A stretch of 64,000 bases of DNA from Pseudomonadota bacterium (GTDB taxonomy: Bacteria > Desulfobacterota > Desulfovibrionia > Desulfovibrionales > Desulfovibrionaceae), in contig JAHIUW010000025.1 in NCBI GenBank assembly GCA_018816865.1, positions 1 through 64,000 of the forward strand, read 5' to 3'. A program made the translations under genes and the position numbers. Below, one piece after another: positions 50,523-58,608 of this stretch. Under the pieces are notes generated by a model. That model had not been told where the DNA came from and did no database searches. It saw only the letters and a program-made list of their open reading frames with translations. Every line of letters starts with the position of its first letter. The stretch's first letter is position 1.

Positions 50523-51804
50523 ACTGCACAAGATTGAGCCCCTGCCCATGGCCGAAGCCCAGAGCTTTTGGAACGGCAAGGTCCCCGTGGACTCTGCTGA
50601 ATTCAAGCGGCTGGCGGACAGTGCCAAGACCCGCGCCTTTACCGTGAGTGGACTGGCTAGGAATGGTCAGTTGGAGTCGGTGCAGGCGGCCCTGGGCGAG
50701 GCCCTGGCAAACGGTGAAACCCTGGGGGACTTCAAGAAGCGGATCCGCGAGACGATCCTGGACAAGGGCTGGACCGGCAAACGCGCCTGGCGGGTGGATA
50801 ATATCTACCGCACCAATGTCCAGACAGCGTTCCAGGCCGGGCGGTATCAGCAGATGAAGACGGTGGCCAAGACCCGCCCGTACTGGCGCTACGTCGCCGT
50901 GGCGGACAAACGGACACGCCCTACCCATATGGCGTTGAACGGCAAAATCTACCCGCATGACCATCCGTTCTGGGATCAGTTCTACCCGCCCAACGGCTTC
51001 ATGTGCCGTTGTACGGTGTCTACTATGTCCGCCCGCCAGATGGAGGGCAAAGGGCTGAAGGCCGAGACGGACATGCCAGACCTGGTGGAGCCCATCGACC
51101 CCAAGACCGGGCAGCGGCTTCCAGCCAGGCCGGTGCTCCCTGACCGTGGTTTCAACGGCAACGTCGGACGGGACTGGCTGGCGGGTCTGTCTCCCGAGAA
51201 CGTGACTCAGGTCACGTATCCCGCAACTTCGACGCTGTGCCGCAAGGGGCAGTTTAGCGAGGATCCGTGCAAGCCACCTTTGGCCGGGCTGGATCGCCGC
51301 CACATTCTCCAGGTCAAGGACTCGGACATCCTGGCCAAAAGCCTTTCCAAGGAGAGCCAGGTCCTGGCCTTCCTGAAGGAATTCGGCCTGCCCAGCATCG
51401 ACGCCAGCAAGGTGATCACGATCCCCGGTGGCTATCCCGTGGTCGTGGACAAGTGGTTGTTCATGGACAAGACCAGCGGCGCTTTCAAGAGCACGTGGGC
51501 GGACAAGGGACCCTACATGAGGCTGCTGGCCAGGACCATCCAAAACCCATTTGAGGTCTGGTGGGCTCCTGTTGAGATCGGCAAACACAAGCGCCTGGTT
51601 TACTCGCTGCGCCTAATCCGGCTGTTTACATTGCCTGAAAGCAAGGACGTGGGTGGGTACTGTTCATTCAGCCTGATCGGCGGTCGCCACTGGCATGGAG
51701 CCACGGCGTTCGCGCCCAAGGCGGACAGGTCGAGTCAGGCGATACTGGATTATTTGGAAAAGCAAAGGGCGGGCGTGCTGCTGCATCGGGAAACGCTCAC
51801 GTAA
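50512..51804 (+). CDS. MuF head morphogenesis protein with C-terminal toxin-like (PBECR2-type) domain
   Basis: This 430 residue protein has the MuF domain at about 50-175, ending with the signature RTRPTHMALNGKIYP ... FYPPNGFMCRCTV. Residues about 270-425 form a second domain (DILAKSLSKESQVLAFLKEF, YPVVVDKWLFMDKTSGAFKS, IQNPFEVWWAPVEIG, HWHGATAFAPK, LEKQRAGVLLHRE) that resembles the phage barnase/EndoU/colicin/RelE-like nuclease (PBECR2) class. MuF-toxin fusions are packed into phage heads and may be delivered with the DNA. The first ATG overlaps the portal gene by 11 bases. Nuclease activity is not shown. Confidence 0.85.
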   Translation: MNPELHKIEPLPMAEAQSFWNGKVPVDSAEFKRLADSAKTRAFTVSGLARNGQLESVQAALGEALANGETLGDFKKRIRETILDKGWTGKRAWRVDNIYRTNVQTAFQAGRYQQMKTVAKTRPYWRYVAVADKRTRPTHMALNGKIYPHDHPFWDQFYPPNGFMCRCTVSTMSARQMEGKGLKAETDMPDLVEPIDPKTGQRLPARPVLPDRGFNGNVGRDWLAGLSPENVTQVTYPATSTLCRKGQFSEDPCKPPLAGLDRRHILQVKDSDILAKSLSKESQVLAFLKEFGLPSIDASKVITIPGGYPVVVDKWLFMDKTSGAFKSTWADKGPYMRLLARTIQNPFEVWWAPVEIGKHKRLVYSLRLIRLFTLPESKDVGGYCSFSLIGGRHWHGATAFAPKADRSSQAILDYLEKQRAGVLLHRETLT

Positions 51805-51907
51805 GCCGGTGCCGTGAGCCCCCTGCCAAACCGATCCCTCTCCGGCTGGTTGGTTATGGCGGGGTCCGATGGAAATAACAGTAACGACGAAGTGAAACGG
51901 AGTCAAC

Positions 51908-52867
51908 ATGCACGAATTACGAGGCGTCGAGGTCTTCAGGACAGGAACCCATACCGACAGCTCTGGAGCCACCGATACATGGACCCTGGCTGACCTGGAG
52001 AAAATCCGCGACCAGTATGACCCCAAAACGCAGGAAGCCCCCGCTGTCCTGGGCCACCCTAAAGGTGGAGCTCCGGCCTATGGCTGGGTGCAGAGCCTGA
52101 AGGTCGAGGGAGACCGCCTACTGGCGGACTTTCACCAGTGCCCCAGTGAATTTGTCGAGGCGCTGAAAGCCGGGCGCTTCAAGAAGCGCAGCATCTCCGT
52201 CCGGGACCATCAGCTCCGGCATGTGGCCTTCCTGGGTGCCCAAATCCCAGCCGTGTCTGGTTTGAAGGACGTGGCCTTCGCCGAAGGCGAGCCCGGCCAG
52301 GAATATACGTTCAGCCAAGGGGCCGAGGCCCCGGAAAACCTTATGGAGGACCCTACCATGAAAACCGAGCTGGAAAAGCTCCTAGCAGCGATCAACGAGC
52401 TGCGTACTGAAGTGGCGACCCTGAAAAGCGGCCAACCGGGGAGTGACTTCTCCCAGCGGATCGGGGCCATCGAGACTCAAGCCAAGCAGGTGGTTGAAGA
52501 TGCCCAGGCCAAGACCAAGGCAGCCGAGGCCGCCCAGGAGAAGGCCGAAAAGAGCCTGGCCGAGTTCCAGGCCGACCAGGGCAAGAAGGACCGGGAAGTG
52601 CGTTTTGCGGCCCTGGTAGCCAAGGACCTGATCACGCCTGGCGAAAAGGACCAGGTCCTGAGTCTGGCCGAAGCCCTGTCCGAGTCCAAGCGGCCCATGG
52701 AGTTTGCCCAGGGCGATGGCAAGCCCAAGCAGGTCACGGCTGAGGAGGCCTTCTGGCTGCGCCTGGAGGCCAATAAGGCCCAGGGCCTGTTGGCCGAGTA
52801 CAGCGCGCCCAGTGGCGGGCAGCAAGAGAAAACCATCAACACCGCCGACCTGGCGAACAAGGTCTAG
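51908..52867 (+). CDS. capsid maturation protease (Mu gpI-like) with C-terminal scaffold
   Basis: This 319 residue protein has an N-terminal Mu gpI-like protease domain (EVFRTGTHTDSSGATDTWTL, VLGHPKGGAPAYGWV, KAGRFKKRSISV) and a helical, glutamate-rich scaffold part after residue 150. Like Mu I/Z, the scaffold has its own internal start; see the nested entry. It precedes the decoration and major capsid genes. Confidence 0.88.
   Translation: MHELRGVEVFRTGTHTDSSGATDTWTLADLEKIRDQYDPKTQEAPAVLGHPKGGAPAYGWVQSLKVEGDRLLADFHQCPSEFVEALKAGRFKKRSISVRDHQLRHVAFLGAQIPAVSGLKDVAFAEGEPGQEYTFSQGAEAPENLMEDPTMKTELEKLLAAINELRTEVATLKSGQPGSDFSQRIGAIETQAKQVVEDAQAKTKAAEAAQEKAEKSLAEFQADQGKKDREVRFAALVAKDLITPGEKDQVLSLAEALSESKRPMEFAQGDGKPKQVTAEEAFWLRLEANKAQGLLAEYSAPSGGQQEKTINTADLANKV
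52358..52867 (+). CDS. nested scaffold protein (in-frame internal start of the protease gene)
   Basis: An ATG at residue 151 of the protease (MKTELEKLLAAI) has GGAGGA eight bases upstream. Initiation there gives 169 residues of pure coiled-coil scaffold (EDAQAKTKAAEAAQEKAEKS), as Mu gpZ is made from gene I. The separate product is predicted, not shown. Confidence 0.65.
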   Translation: MKTELEKLLAAINELRTEVATLKSGQPGSDFSQRIGAIETQAKQVVEDAQAKTKAAEAAQEKAEKSLAEFQADQGKKDREVRFAALVAKDLITPGEKDQVLSLAEALSESKRPMEFAQGDGKPKQVTAEEAFWLRLEANKAQGLLAEYSAPSGGQQEKTINTADLANKV

Positions 52868-52876
52868 GAGGAGCAA

Positions 52877-53230
52877 ATGCCCATCAACGGAGTAGTGGGA
52901 ACTTTCAATTACGGCGGCGTTCGCGCTTCCACCACGGGCCACCCGCCCGTTTTCGAGACCGGCGTGGTGAAGGCCGACAACGGCATCTATCCCGCCGGGG
53001 TCGTCCTGGCCAAGGACGGCGACGGCAAGTTGGTGCCTTGCGAGGACCTGGTCGCCGAGACCGTGCAGGGCGTCAACGATGCACCCGTGGATACCTCCGT
53101 GGATACCGTTGCCCAGTATCTGGTGCATGGCACCGCTCGTGAGGACATGCTGGTTAAGGGGGCGGCTGCCACCGCTTTGACCGTGGCCGATATCGCTGAA
53201 CTGAAAACCGTCGGCATCTTCGCCGACTAG
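52877..53230 (+). CDS. capsid decoration protein
   Basis: This 117 residue protein, with FNYGGVRASTTGHPPVFETG and AAATALTVADIAELKTVGIF, has the compact beta fold of head decoration (lambda D/DUF2190-like) proteins. It sits between scaffold and major capsid as in other phages. AGGAGG precedes the ATG. Confidence 0.82.
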   Translation: MPINGVVGTFNYGGVRASTTGHPPVFETGVVKADNGIYPAGVVLAKDGDGKLVPCEDLVAETVQGVNDAPVDTSVDTVAQYLVHGTAREDMLVKGAAATALTVADIAELKTVGIFAD

Positions 53231-53239
53231 GAGATCCAC

Positions 53240-54238
53240 ATGCTTGCTCAACTGCGTGCGCTGTTCGCCGCACAAGCGGTGGCGAATCACCTGGCGGCTC
53301 TGCCCCCGGTGCATTCCACCATCATGGACGACATGTTCCCCAACCGCCCGACGCATCCGTTCGCGTTGCTCGGTCTGGAGGAGCTGGTCGAGGTGTTGAA
53401 GGAGATCCCCGTGATCACTCGCGGCGGTCGTTCGATCCCCATCGGCGGCGAAGGCGTGGGCGTCAGCTTCATCGAGCCGTTGCCCGTCAAGCCCTCCCGC
53501 GACATCACCGGCCAGGATCTGAACAACCTGAAGATGATCCTCGGCAACCGGGCCTCGCTGGAGGTTTGGGTGCGCGGTCGCATCGACTCGCTTCGCAGAG
53601 CCTGCCGGGCGACCACCGAGGCCATCGCGGCCACGGCCATCACCGGCAAGATCAGCTGGCCGGTCAAGCTCGATGGTGGTGGTTGGGATGTCTACGAGGT
53701 GGACTTCGGTGCGCCGCTGACCTTTGTGGCCCCCAAGAAGCTGGATGTGGAAGGTGTCACCCTGGCCGATGCCTACAAGATCCTGTCCGGGATGCGCACC
53801 TCCATCCAGAACGCTGGAATGGGTGGTGGCGATATTGGGTTCCTGGCGGGCCAGAATGCCTTTGCGGCGATCCTGACCGTGGCCGAGAACATCAAGACCA
53901 CGGCCAAGCACAACATCCGTATCGAGATCAAGAATGGAACGGTCGATGTGGGCGGCTTCGTGGTCAAGGAGTGCGCCGAGACCTATCGCGATCCCAAGGA
54001 AGGCACGTTTGTCAAGAAGGTCCCCGACCACAAGATCGTGGCCTACGCCAAGGACACCCCGGGCTCGGTCTTCTACTGCGCCCTGGACGACATCGACAAC
54101 AACCTGAGGGCCATGCCGTTCCTGTCCCGCGTGGACAAGCTGCCCGAAGGCACCGGCGTCAAGGTAATCGGGCACAGCAAGCCTATGCCTGCCCGTTCCC
54201 CCAAAACCATCTGCTGGTGTGAAGTGGTGGCCGCGTAG
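53240..54238 (+). CDS. major capsid protein (lambda gpE-like)
   Basis: This 332 residue protein matches the major capsid protein E family: SFIEPLPVKPSRDITGQDLN, ILGNRASLEVWVRGRIDSL, ISWPVKLDGGGWDVYEVDFG, and the C-terminal VIGHSKPMPARSPKTICW. It forms the HK97-fold shell. It differs from Mu's own gpT, so the head module is partly of non-Mu type. GGAGAT precedes the ATG. Confidence 0.9.
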   Translation: MLAQLRALFAAQAVANHLAALPPVHSTIMDDMFPNRPTHPFALLGLEELVEVLKEIPVITRGGRSIPIGGEGVGVSFIEPLPVKPSRDITGQDLNNLKMILGNRASLEVWVRGRIDSLRRACRATTEAIAATAITGKISWPVKLDGGGWDVYEVDFGAPLTFVAPKKLDVEGVTLADAYKILSGMRTSIQNAGMGGGDIGFLAGQNAFAAILTVAENIKTTAKHNIRIEIKNGTVDVGGFVVKECAETYRDPKEGTFVKKVPDHKIVAYAKDTPGSVFYCALDDIDNNLRAMPFLSRVDKLPEGTGVKVIGHSKPMPARSPKTICWCEVVAA

Positions 54239-54246
54239 TCCAAACA

Positions 54247-54278
54247 GCCTCCCTGGCCTCGTTAAAGGCCAGGGAGGC
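54247..54278 (+). other. strong hairpin after the major capsid gene
   Basis: A perfect 12 bp stem, GCCTCCCTGGCC (54247-54258) and GGCCAGGGAGGC (54267-54278), with an eight base loop lies just after the capsid stop. No T run follows, so it may protect or process the abundant capsid mRNA rather than terminate it. Direct repeats AACTAGTCCAAA / ACTAGTTCAAA lie at 54303-54327. Confidence 0.7.
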
Positions 54279-54344
54279 ATAACGGGACCGGACAACCCCT
54301 AGAACTAGTCCAAAACTAGTTCAAAACGACAATGAGAGGCCCCT

Positions 54345-54776
54345 GTGTACTGTGGAAGCGATGATCTCAAGGACTACGTGCTCGAAGCCTACCTGGCCAA
54401 GGCTGAGGAGCTGAACCCCGGCGGAGCCGAACGGCACCTCGCCCAGGTCTCCGAGGAGATCGATGGCGCACTGCTCCAGGCGGGTCATGCGCTGCCCCTG
54501 AAACGGGTCCCCGGCAAGCTCAAGCAGCTGGCCGCTGTGATCACGGCCTTCAGGGTGGTCAGCAACATCACCAGCTTGATGCAGGACTCTGGCACCAGCG
54601 GCAACGAGTGGCTGGGATTGCAGACCCTGCACAAGCAGGCGGTCAAGGATTTGGACTCCATCCGCAGTGGGGATCTGGATCTGTTTCCTACTGTGGACCC
54701 CGAGCCCGCCGAACACGGCCTTGAGGTCAGCACCCAACCCCGGATCTTCGGGGATGATGTCTGGAGGCGCTTCTGA
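54345..54776 (+). CDS. head-tail connector, DUF1320 (Mu gp36-like)
   Basis: This 143 residue protein opens with MYCGSDDLKDYVLEAYLAKA and has the helical DUF1320 pattern (LKQLAAVITAFRVVSNITSL). It starts at GTG behind GAGAGG. It acts at the head-tail junction and overlaps gpG by one base. Confidence 0.82.
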   Translation: MYCGSDDLKDYVLEAYLAKAEELNPGGAERHLAQVSEEIDGALLQAGHALPLKRVPGKLKQLAAVITAFRVVSNITSLMQDSGTSGNEWLGLQTLHKQAVKDLDSIRSGDLDLFPTVDPEPAEHGLEVSTQPRIFGDDVWRRF

Positions 54777-55216
54777 TGGCTGGCGCTGGATTCGAGATGA
54801 GCATGACCCCGCTGCTGCGCGTGGTGAATTCGAGCATCGCCCATATAACCACCCGCCGCCAGCTGTTGGCCGCCGAGATTGGCGAGGCCCTGGTCAGCAG
54901 CACTCGGGATCGTTTTGATGATGGCGTGGCTCCGGATGGAACGCCCTGGGAGCCGACCCAGCGCGGCGGGCAGATTCTGGTGGACAAGGGACCGCTGCGC
55001 AACTCCATCGGCTATGAGGCCAGCCCGGCCATGGTGGTCTGGGGCAGCGGCCTCGTCTACGCCCGCCCCCATCAGAAAGGCGGACAGGTCGGGCGCGGGC
55101 TTGCGGTGACACTGCCCGCCAGGACGTACCTGGGCATCAGCGAGGACGATCAGGAGGAGATCGAACAGATCATCCAGGACTTCATTGCCGAAGGATTCTC
55201 GCGGGGCCGGTCATGA
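54776..55216 (+). CDS. virion morphogenesis protein (Mu gpG-like)
   Basis: This 146 residue protein has the gpG pattern: STRDRFDDGVAPDGTPWEPT, a loop LVDKGPLRNSIGY and VWGSGLVYARPHQKGG, then LPARTYLGISEDDQEEIEQI. It is needed for tail completion. Overlaps DUF1320 and the next gene by a few bases. Confidence 0.88.
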   Translation: MAGAGFEMSMTPLLRVVNSSIAHITTRRQLLAAEIGEALVSSTRDRFDDGVAPDGTPWEPTQRGGQILVDKGPLRNSIGYEASPAMVVWGSGLVYARPHQKGGQVGRGLAVTLPARTYLGISEDDQEEIEQIIQDFIAEGFSRGRS

Positions 55217-55728
55217 GAACGCTGATGGAGCAGGTCATCACCAACGCGGCTGTGGCCGCTGGCTTCGCCTCCACGGCGGTCATGCACAAGCCGGAGGGTT
55301 CTGAACGGTTGCTACCGGGCAAGCGGGTGGAGATGGATTTTCAGTCCGGGGCTCTCAAGTATTCGCCTCGCAAAATCGCCAAGTTTGACGCTGGCGAGGA
55401 GGGTACGCACCGCACCGTCCGTACACGGGTCTACAAGCGCAGTCCCATGGCCCGGGTGGTGCTGGTTTCGGACGACGAACAGTGGCTGGAAGACGCCACC
55501 CTCAATTTTTTGTCCGCGCTGCCCCGGCGTGTTGCCGACAGTCAGAATAACCTGGTCGGCGTCATGGCCACCAAGGCGGAGATGGGAGGATTCACCTCCA
55601 AGATAGTCGAGGTGTTCAAGAAGCGCACAAGCGCCATTCACATAGAATTCACCGGCATGATCTGCCGGGACCAGGACGTGCCTCTGATCCGTGAGGTGAA
55701 CCTGGTGGACAACATCAGCACCAAGTGA
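55213..55728 (+). CDS. tail completion protein (Mu gp37 position)
   Basis: This 171 residue protein has a C-terminal helical part with FTGMICRDQDVPLIREVNL and an upstream beta section. Position between gpG and the sheath genes matches Mu gp37. The family is not otherwise certain. It overlaps gpG by four bases. Confidence 0.7.
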   Translation: MRTLMEQVITNAAVAAGFASTAVMHKPEGSERLLPGKRVEMDFQSGALKYSPRKIAKFDAGEEGTHRTVRTRVYKRSPMARVVLVSDDEQWLEDATLNFLSALPRRVADSQNNLVGVMATKAEMGGFTSKIVEVFKKRTSAIHIEFTGMICRDQDVPLIREVNLVDNISTK

Positions 55729-55736
55729 GGGCTGTC

Positions 55737-55937
55737 ATGGCAATCAAGAAGAAGACAGAAGCGGAAGGACTCTACCCCGTGGACGAATTGGCCACGATCA
55801 ACGATCTGGCTCCGTGGGAGCTGGCCAGCCTCAAGCGATTCGCCGGGTGGGCCGAGGGGCGGCAGGTTTCCGAAGATGATTTCAACAACGCGCTGACGCT
55901 GTTCCGTGGTCGCACCATGGGCGGCGGCAAGCTGTAA
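55737..55937 (+). CDS. small phage protein (Mu gp38 position)
   Basis: This 66 residue, acidic and helical protein (LATINDLAPWELASLKRFAG) lies between the tail completion and sheath genes, like Mu gp38. I start at MAIKKKTEAEG; an upstream GTG adds four residues. Function unknown. Confidence 0.68.
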   Translation: MAIKKKTEAEGLYPVDELATINDLAPWELASLKRFAGWAEGRQVSEDDFNNALTLFRGRTMGGGKL

Positions 55938-55949
55938 CGGGAGGACCCT

Positions 55950-57641
55950 ATGGGCGACGTATTGGAATATTTGATCGACGGAACCTCCGGGCTGGCCCCG
56001 GGCGGCGTCGAGGGCACGGCCATCATCGCGGGGGTCTGCTCCGACGGCCAAATTGGCAAGGGCTATCTCCTGGGCAAGAGTTCCGACCTGACCGGCCTGT
56101 TGGGAGTGGGACCGCTGGCCGCCGCCCTGCGCGATGCCTTCGCGACTGGTGGCCAGAATCCCATCCTCATCGCCGTGCCCGTGGCGGGCCTGCCAGGCGG
56201 CTACCTGGGCACCGTGAATCAGGCCGGAACCGGCCCCGAGGCATTGGTGAGCGGTGTGGCCGTCGCTAATGCCAATGTGGTGGTGGAAATTGTTGATGCC
56301 GGGGTGCTGGGAACCGCCACCTACAAGCTGTCTGAAGACGATGGCTCCACCTGGGGCGGAGCCACGGCCATCCCGGCCAACGGACAGATCAGCGTTGGCG
56401 ATACTGGGGCGACCCTGGTGCTGGCCTCGGGCGACTATGCCTCCGGCGACAGCTACAGTTTTGTTGTCCGGACCTCCATCGGTCCGGTCTCCAAGGTGGG
56501 TACAGGCCCCGATATCACCGTGGCCGGGACGGTCCGCGCCGCCGCTCAGGTGGAGCTGCTGATCATGTCAGCCGGAGGCCGGAACAAGGGCACCTACATG
56601 CTCAGCGTGGATGGCGGGGATTCCTGGGGTGGAGCCCGTACCTTGCCCACGGACGGAGCAATTTCCGTGGGCTCCACCGGGGCGGTCATCACCTGGCCCG
56701 CCAGTGATGCGGTGGCCGGGGATACATACACCTTCAACCTGTTGGCTCCGGTGCCGTCCATCAGTTCAGTGGTCTCCTCGCTGGAGCGACCCCTGGAACT
56801 GTTCGACGTGGAATTTGTCCATGTCGTAGGTGAATCCGACAGCGTGGATTGGGCCGCTCTGGGCGTGATCTCCGACGAGCAATGGAACAAACACAGGCCG
56901 TTGTTCTTCACCGCAGAGACCCGGCTCCCCCAGGACAACGAGGATCTGTCCGACTGGGCTGCGGAGCTCCTGGCGGACCGTCAGGGCGTGGCGCATCGGT
57001 TCGTCTCCCCTGTCTCTGTTTTTGGTGAGGTCAGCGACAGCACCGGCAAGCGCCAGGTGCGCAACTGGGGCGGCCTTTTGGCTGGCCGCATGGTATCCAT
57101 TCCGGTGATGCGGGCCGTTGGCCGTGTGCGTGACGGGGGCATCACCCAGGGCACCTTGCCCGAGGCCTGGAACGAGGCGGTGCAGACGATGCTTGAGGCC
57201 GCCGGATTCGTGACCGCCAAGCATTACGCCGGGATGTCTTCGGCCTTCTGGGGCGATGCCCGCACCCTGGCCGAGGATACCAGCGACTTCCGCTACCTGG
57301 TCGTGGTGCGCACGGTTTTCAAGGCCGTCCGCAAGGCGCGGATTGCCTGCTTGAAGTCCATGTACGACGAAGCAGGCGACCCTCTCCAGGAAGGTGGCGG
57401 TGCGGGCCTGGCCTTCCTCCAAGCGTCCATTGAGAACGCCTTGAACACCATGGTCGCGGCCATTCCTAAGGAGCTGGCCGGTTTTGTGGTGGAGATTCCG
57501 GACGGCCAAGACATCGCCAATAACGGCGTTGCCGTCGAGCAGACGCTCATTGGCATCCCCATTATCAGAAAAATCAAGCTCTACAGCCGGTACGTGTATG
57601 CCGGTGGGGCCTTCGATCCGAGACTGGAGGGTACAAACTAA
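55950..57641 (+). CDS. tail sheath protein, DUF2586-like, with internal repeat
   Basis: This 563 residue protein builds the contractile sheath. The C-terminal half has the sheath fold (RHFVSPVSVFGEVSDSTGKR region, YLVVVRTVFKAVRKARIACL, SIENALNTMVAAIPKEL, YSRYVYAGGAFDPRLEG). Residues about 93-173 and 185-264 are two tandem copies of one Ig-like unit (TYKLSEDDGSTWGGAT / TYMLSVDGGDSWGGAR, ISVGDTGA / ISVGSTGA). The inserted repeat probably decorates the tail surface. It shares one base with the tube gene. Confidence 0.86.
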   Translation: MGDVLEYLIDGTSGLAPGGVEGTAIIAGVCSDGQIGKGYLLGKSSDLTGLLGVGPLAAALRDAFATGGQNPILIAVPVAGLPGGYLGTVNQAGTGPEALVSGVAVANANVVVEIVDAGVLGTATYKLSEDDGSTWGGATAIPANGQISVGDTGATLVLASGDYASGDSYSFVVRTSIGPVSKVGTGPDITVAGTVRAAAQVELLIMSAGGRNKGTYMLSVDGGDSWGGARTLPTDGAISVGSTGAVITWPASDAVAGDTYTFNLLAPVPSISSVVSSLERPLELFDVEFVHVVGESDSVDWAALGVISDEQWNKHRPLFFTAETRLPQDNEDLSDWAAELLADRQGVAHRFVSPVSVFGEVSDSTGKRQVRNWGGLLAGRMVSIPVMRAVGRVRDGGITQGTLPEAWNEAVQTMLEAAGFVTAKHYAGMSSAFWGDARTLAEDTSDFRYLVVVRTVFKAVRKARIACLKSMYDEAGDPLQEGGGAGLAFLQASIENALNTMVAAIPKELAGFVVEIPDGQDIANNGVAVEQTLIGIPIIRKIKLYSRYVYAGGAFDPRLEGTN

Positions 57642-58069
57642 TGGCTATCAACGGAGTTCTCTACGACTGGGAAGGCGTGGAAATCCAGCTGCCGAACGGT
57701 GTGGCCGTCGGCATCGAGGACATCTCGTATTCCGACGAACGACCCATCGAGCCCAGATACGGCAAGGGCAGCACCCCCAGGGGCTATGGCCGCAAGAACT
57801 ACAAGGGCAGCGGCAGCATGACCCTGGACAAGGACGAATTCGAGCGTCTGCGCACGGCCCAGGGTGGCAGCGTCTACAACGGCGATCCGTTCCCCATCGT
57901 GGTGGCGTACGCAGCCGATGGACAGTCCACCGTTACCGACACCCTGCCCGACGTGAAGATCACCAAACAGGACACCAGCGCCAAACAGGACGACGACAAC
58001 GCTGGGCAGATGAAATTGGATTTCGAGATCCTGTCGCCCATCAAGTGGAACGGCACTGCGGCCCTGTAA
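57641..58069 (+). CDS. tail tube protein
   Basis: This 142 residue protein has the beta fold of contractile tail tubes (Mu gpM/XkdM-like): LYDWEGVEIQLPNGVAVGIE, RGYGRKNYKGSGSMTLDKDE and MKLDFEILSPIKW near the end. It follows the sheath gene with a one base overlap, as usual for sheath-tube pairs. Confidence 0.85.
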   Translation: MAINGVLYDWEGVEIQLPNGVAVGIEDISYSDERPIEPRYGKGSTPRGYGRKNYKGSGSMTLDKDEFERLRTAQGGSVYNGDPFPIVVAYAADGQSTVTDTLPDVKITKQDTSAKQDDDNAGQMKLDFEILSPIKWNGTAAL

Positions 58070-58099
58070 TCCACCACTCAAAATGAGAAAAGGAGAACG

Positions 58100-58423
58100 A
58101 TGATGACCAAGGGAACGGAAAGCGCGGGAGCGGACAGCTCCGTGAAGTATATCGAGCTGAAGCACACGTTTGAGGATCGTTTCGAGGGCCGCGAGGTCGA
58201 GGCGGCAGCCCGATTCCGCAAGCCTTCTCCAGCGGAGATCTCACGTGCGCAGCGCTCCATGCTCAAGAAGCCCGGGTTGGCCATGTCCAACCTGCTCATG
58301 GACACCGTCCACCCGGAGGACAAAGAGCAATTGCAGCAATTGCTCAAGGACTACACCGGGCTGAGCACGACCTTTGGGTCGGCCCTTTTCGACTCCGTGG
58401 GCATGGGTGAACTGGGAAAGTAA
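58100..58423 (+). CDS. tail assembly chaperone, short form (lambda G analogue)
   Basis: This 107 residue helical, charged protein (AEISRAQRSMLKKPGLAMSN) lies between tube and tape measure, the fixed place of the tail chaperone. It ends GELGK right at a slippery GGGAAAG. AGGAGAA precedes a double ATG. Confidence 0.85.
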   Translation: MMTKGTESAGADSSVKYIELKHTFEDRFEGREVEAAARFRKPSPAEISRAQRSMLKKPGLAMSNLLMDTVHPEDKEQLQQLLKDYTGLSTTFGSALFDSVGMGELGK

Positions 58424-58608
58424 TCCAGGAGGCGCTGGCCCATCTGGAAAGGGATGGGCTGGCGCAGGCTGGTGCACTGATCCGGCACTGGCTGGGCCGT
58501 GAGCCTCCGGACGATTTGGATGAATTGACTGAGATGGTCGCCCAGGCCAGATGGCTGGAAGAACGGCACTGGAAACACATGACGCGAGCAATGGGGACAC
58601 GCAAATGA
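58100..58608 (+). CDS. tail assembly chaperone, frameshifted long form (lambda GT analogue)
   Basis: A -1 shift at GGGAAAG (58414-58420) continues the frame past the TAA as VIQEALAHLERDGLAQAGAL, then RHWLGREPPDDLDELTEMVA and on to GTRK, stopping at 58606-58608. This adds about 62 residues rich in helix and tryptophan, a normal T domain. Together with the short form it should chaperone the tape measure. The shift rate is not known. Confidence 0.8.
58414..58420 (+). other. programmed -1 frameshift site GGGAAAG
   Basis: The heptamer is in frame as G GGA AAG and is the same slippery sequence used for lambda G-T. It sits directly before the zero-frame stop TAA. Confidence 0.82.

Noticed and set aside
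52382-54295. 637 codon minus-strand open frame opposite scaffold, decoration and capsid genes
   Set aside because: Antisense artefact of GC-rich codons; the sense genes are clear phage proteins.
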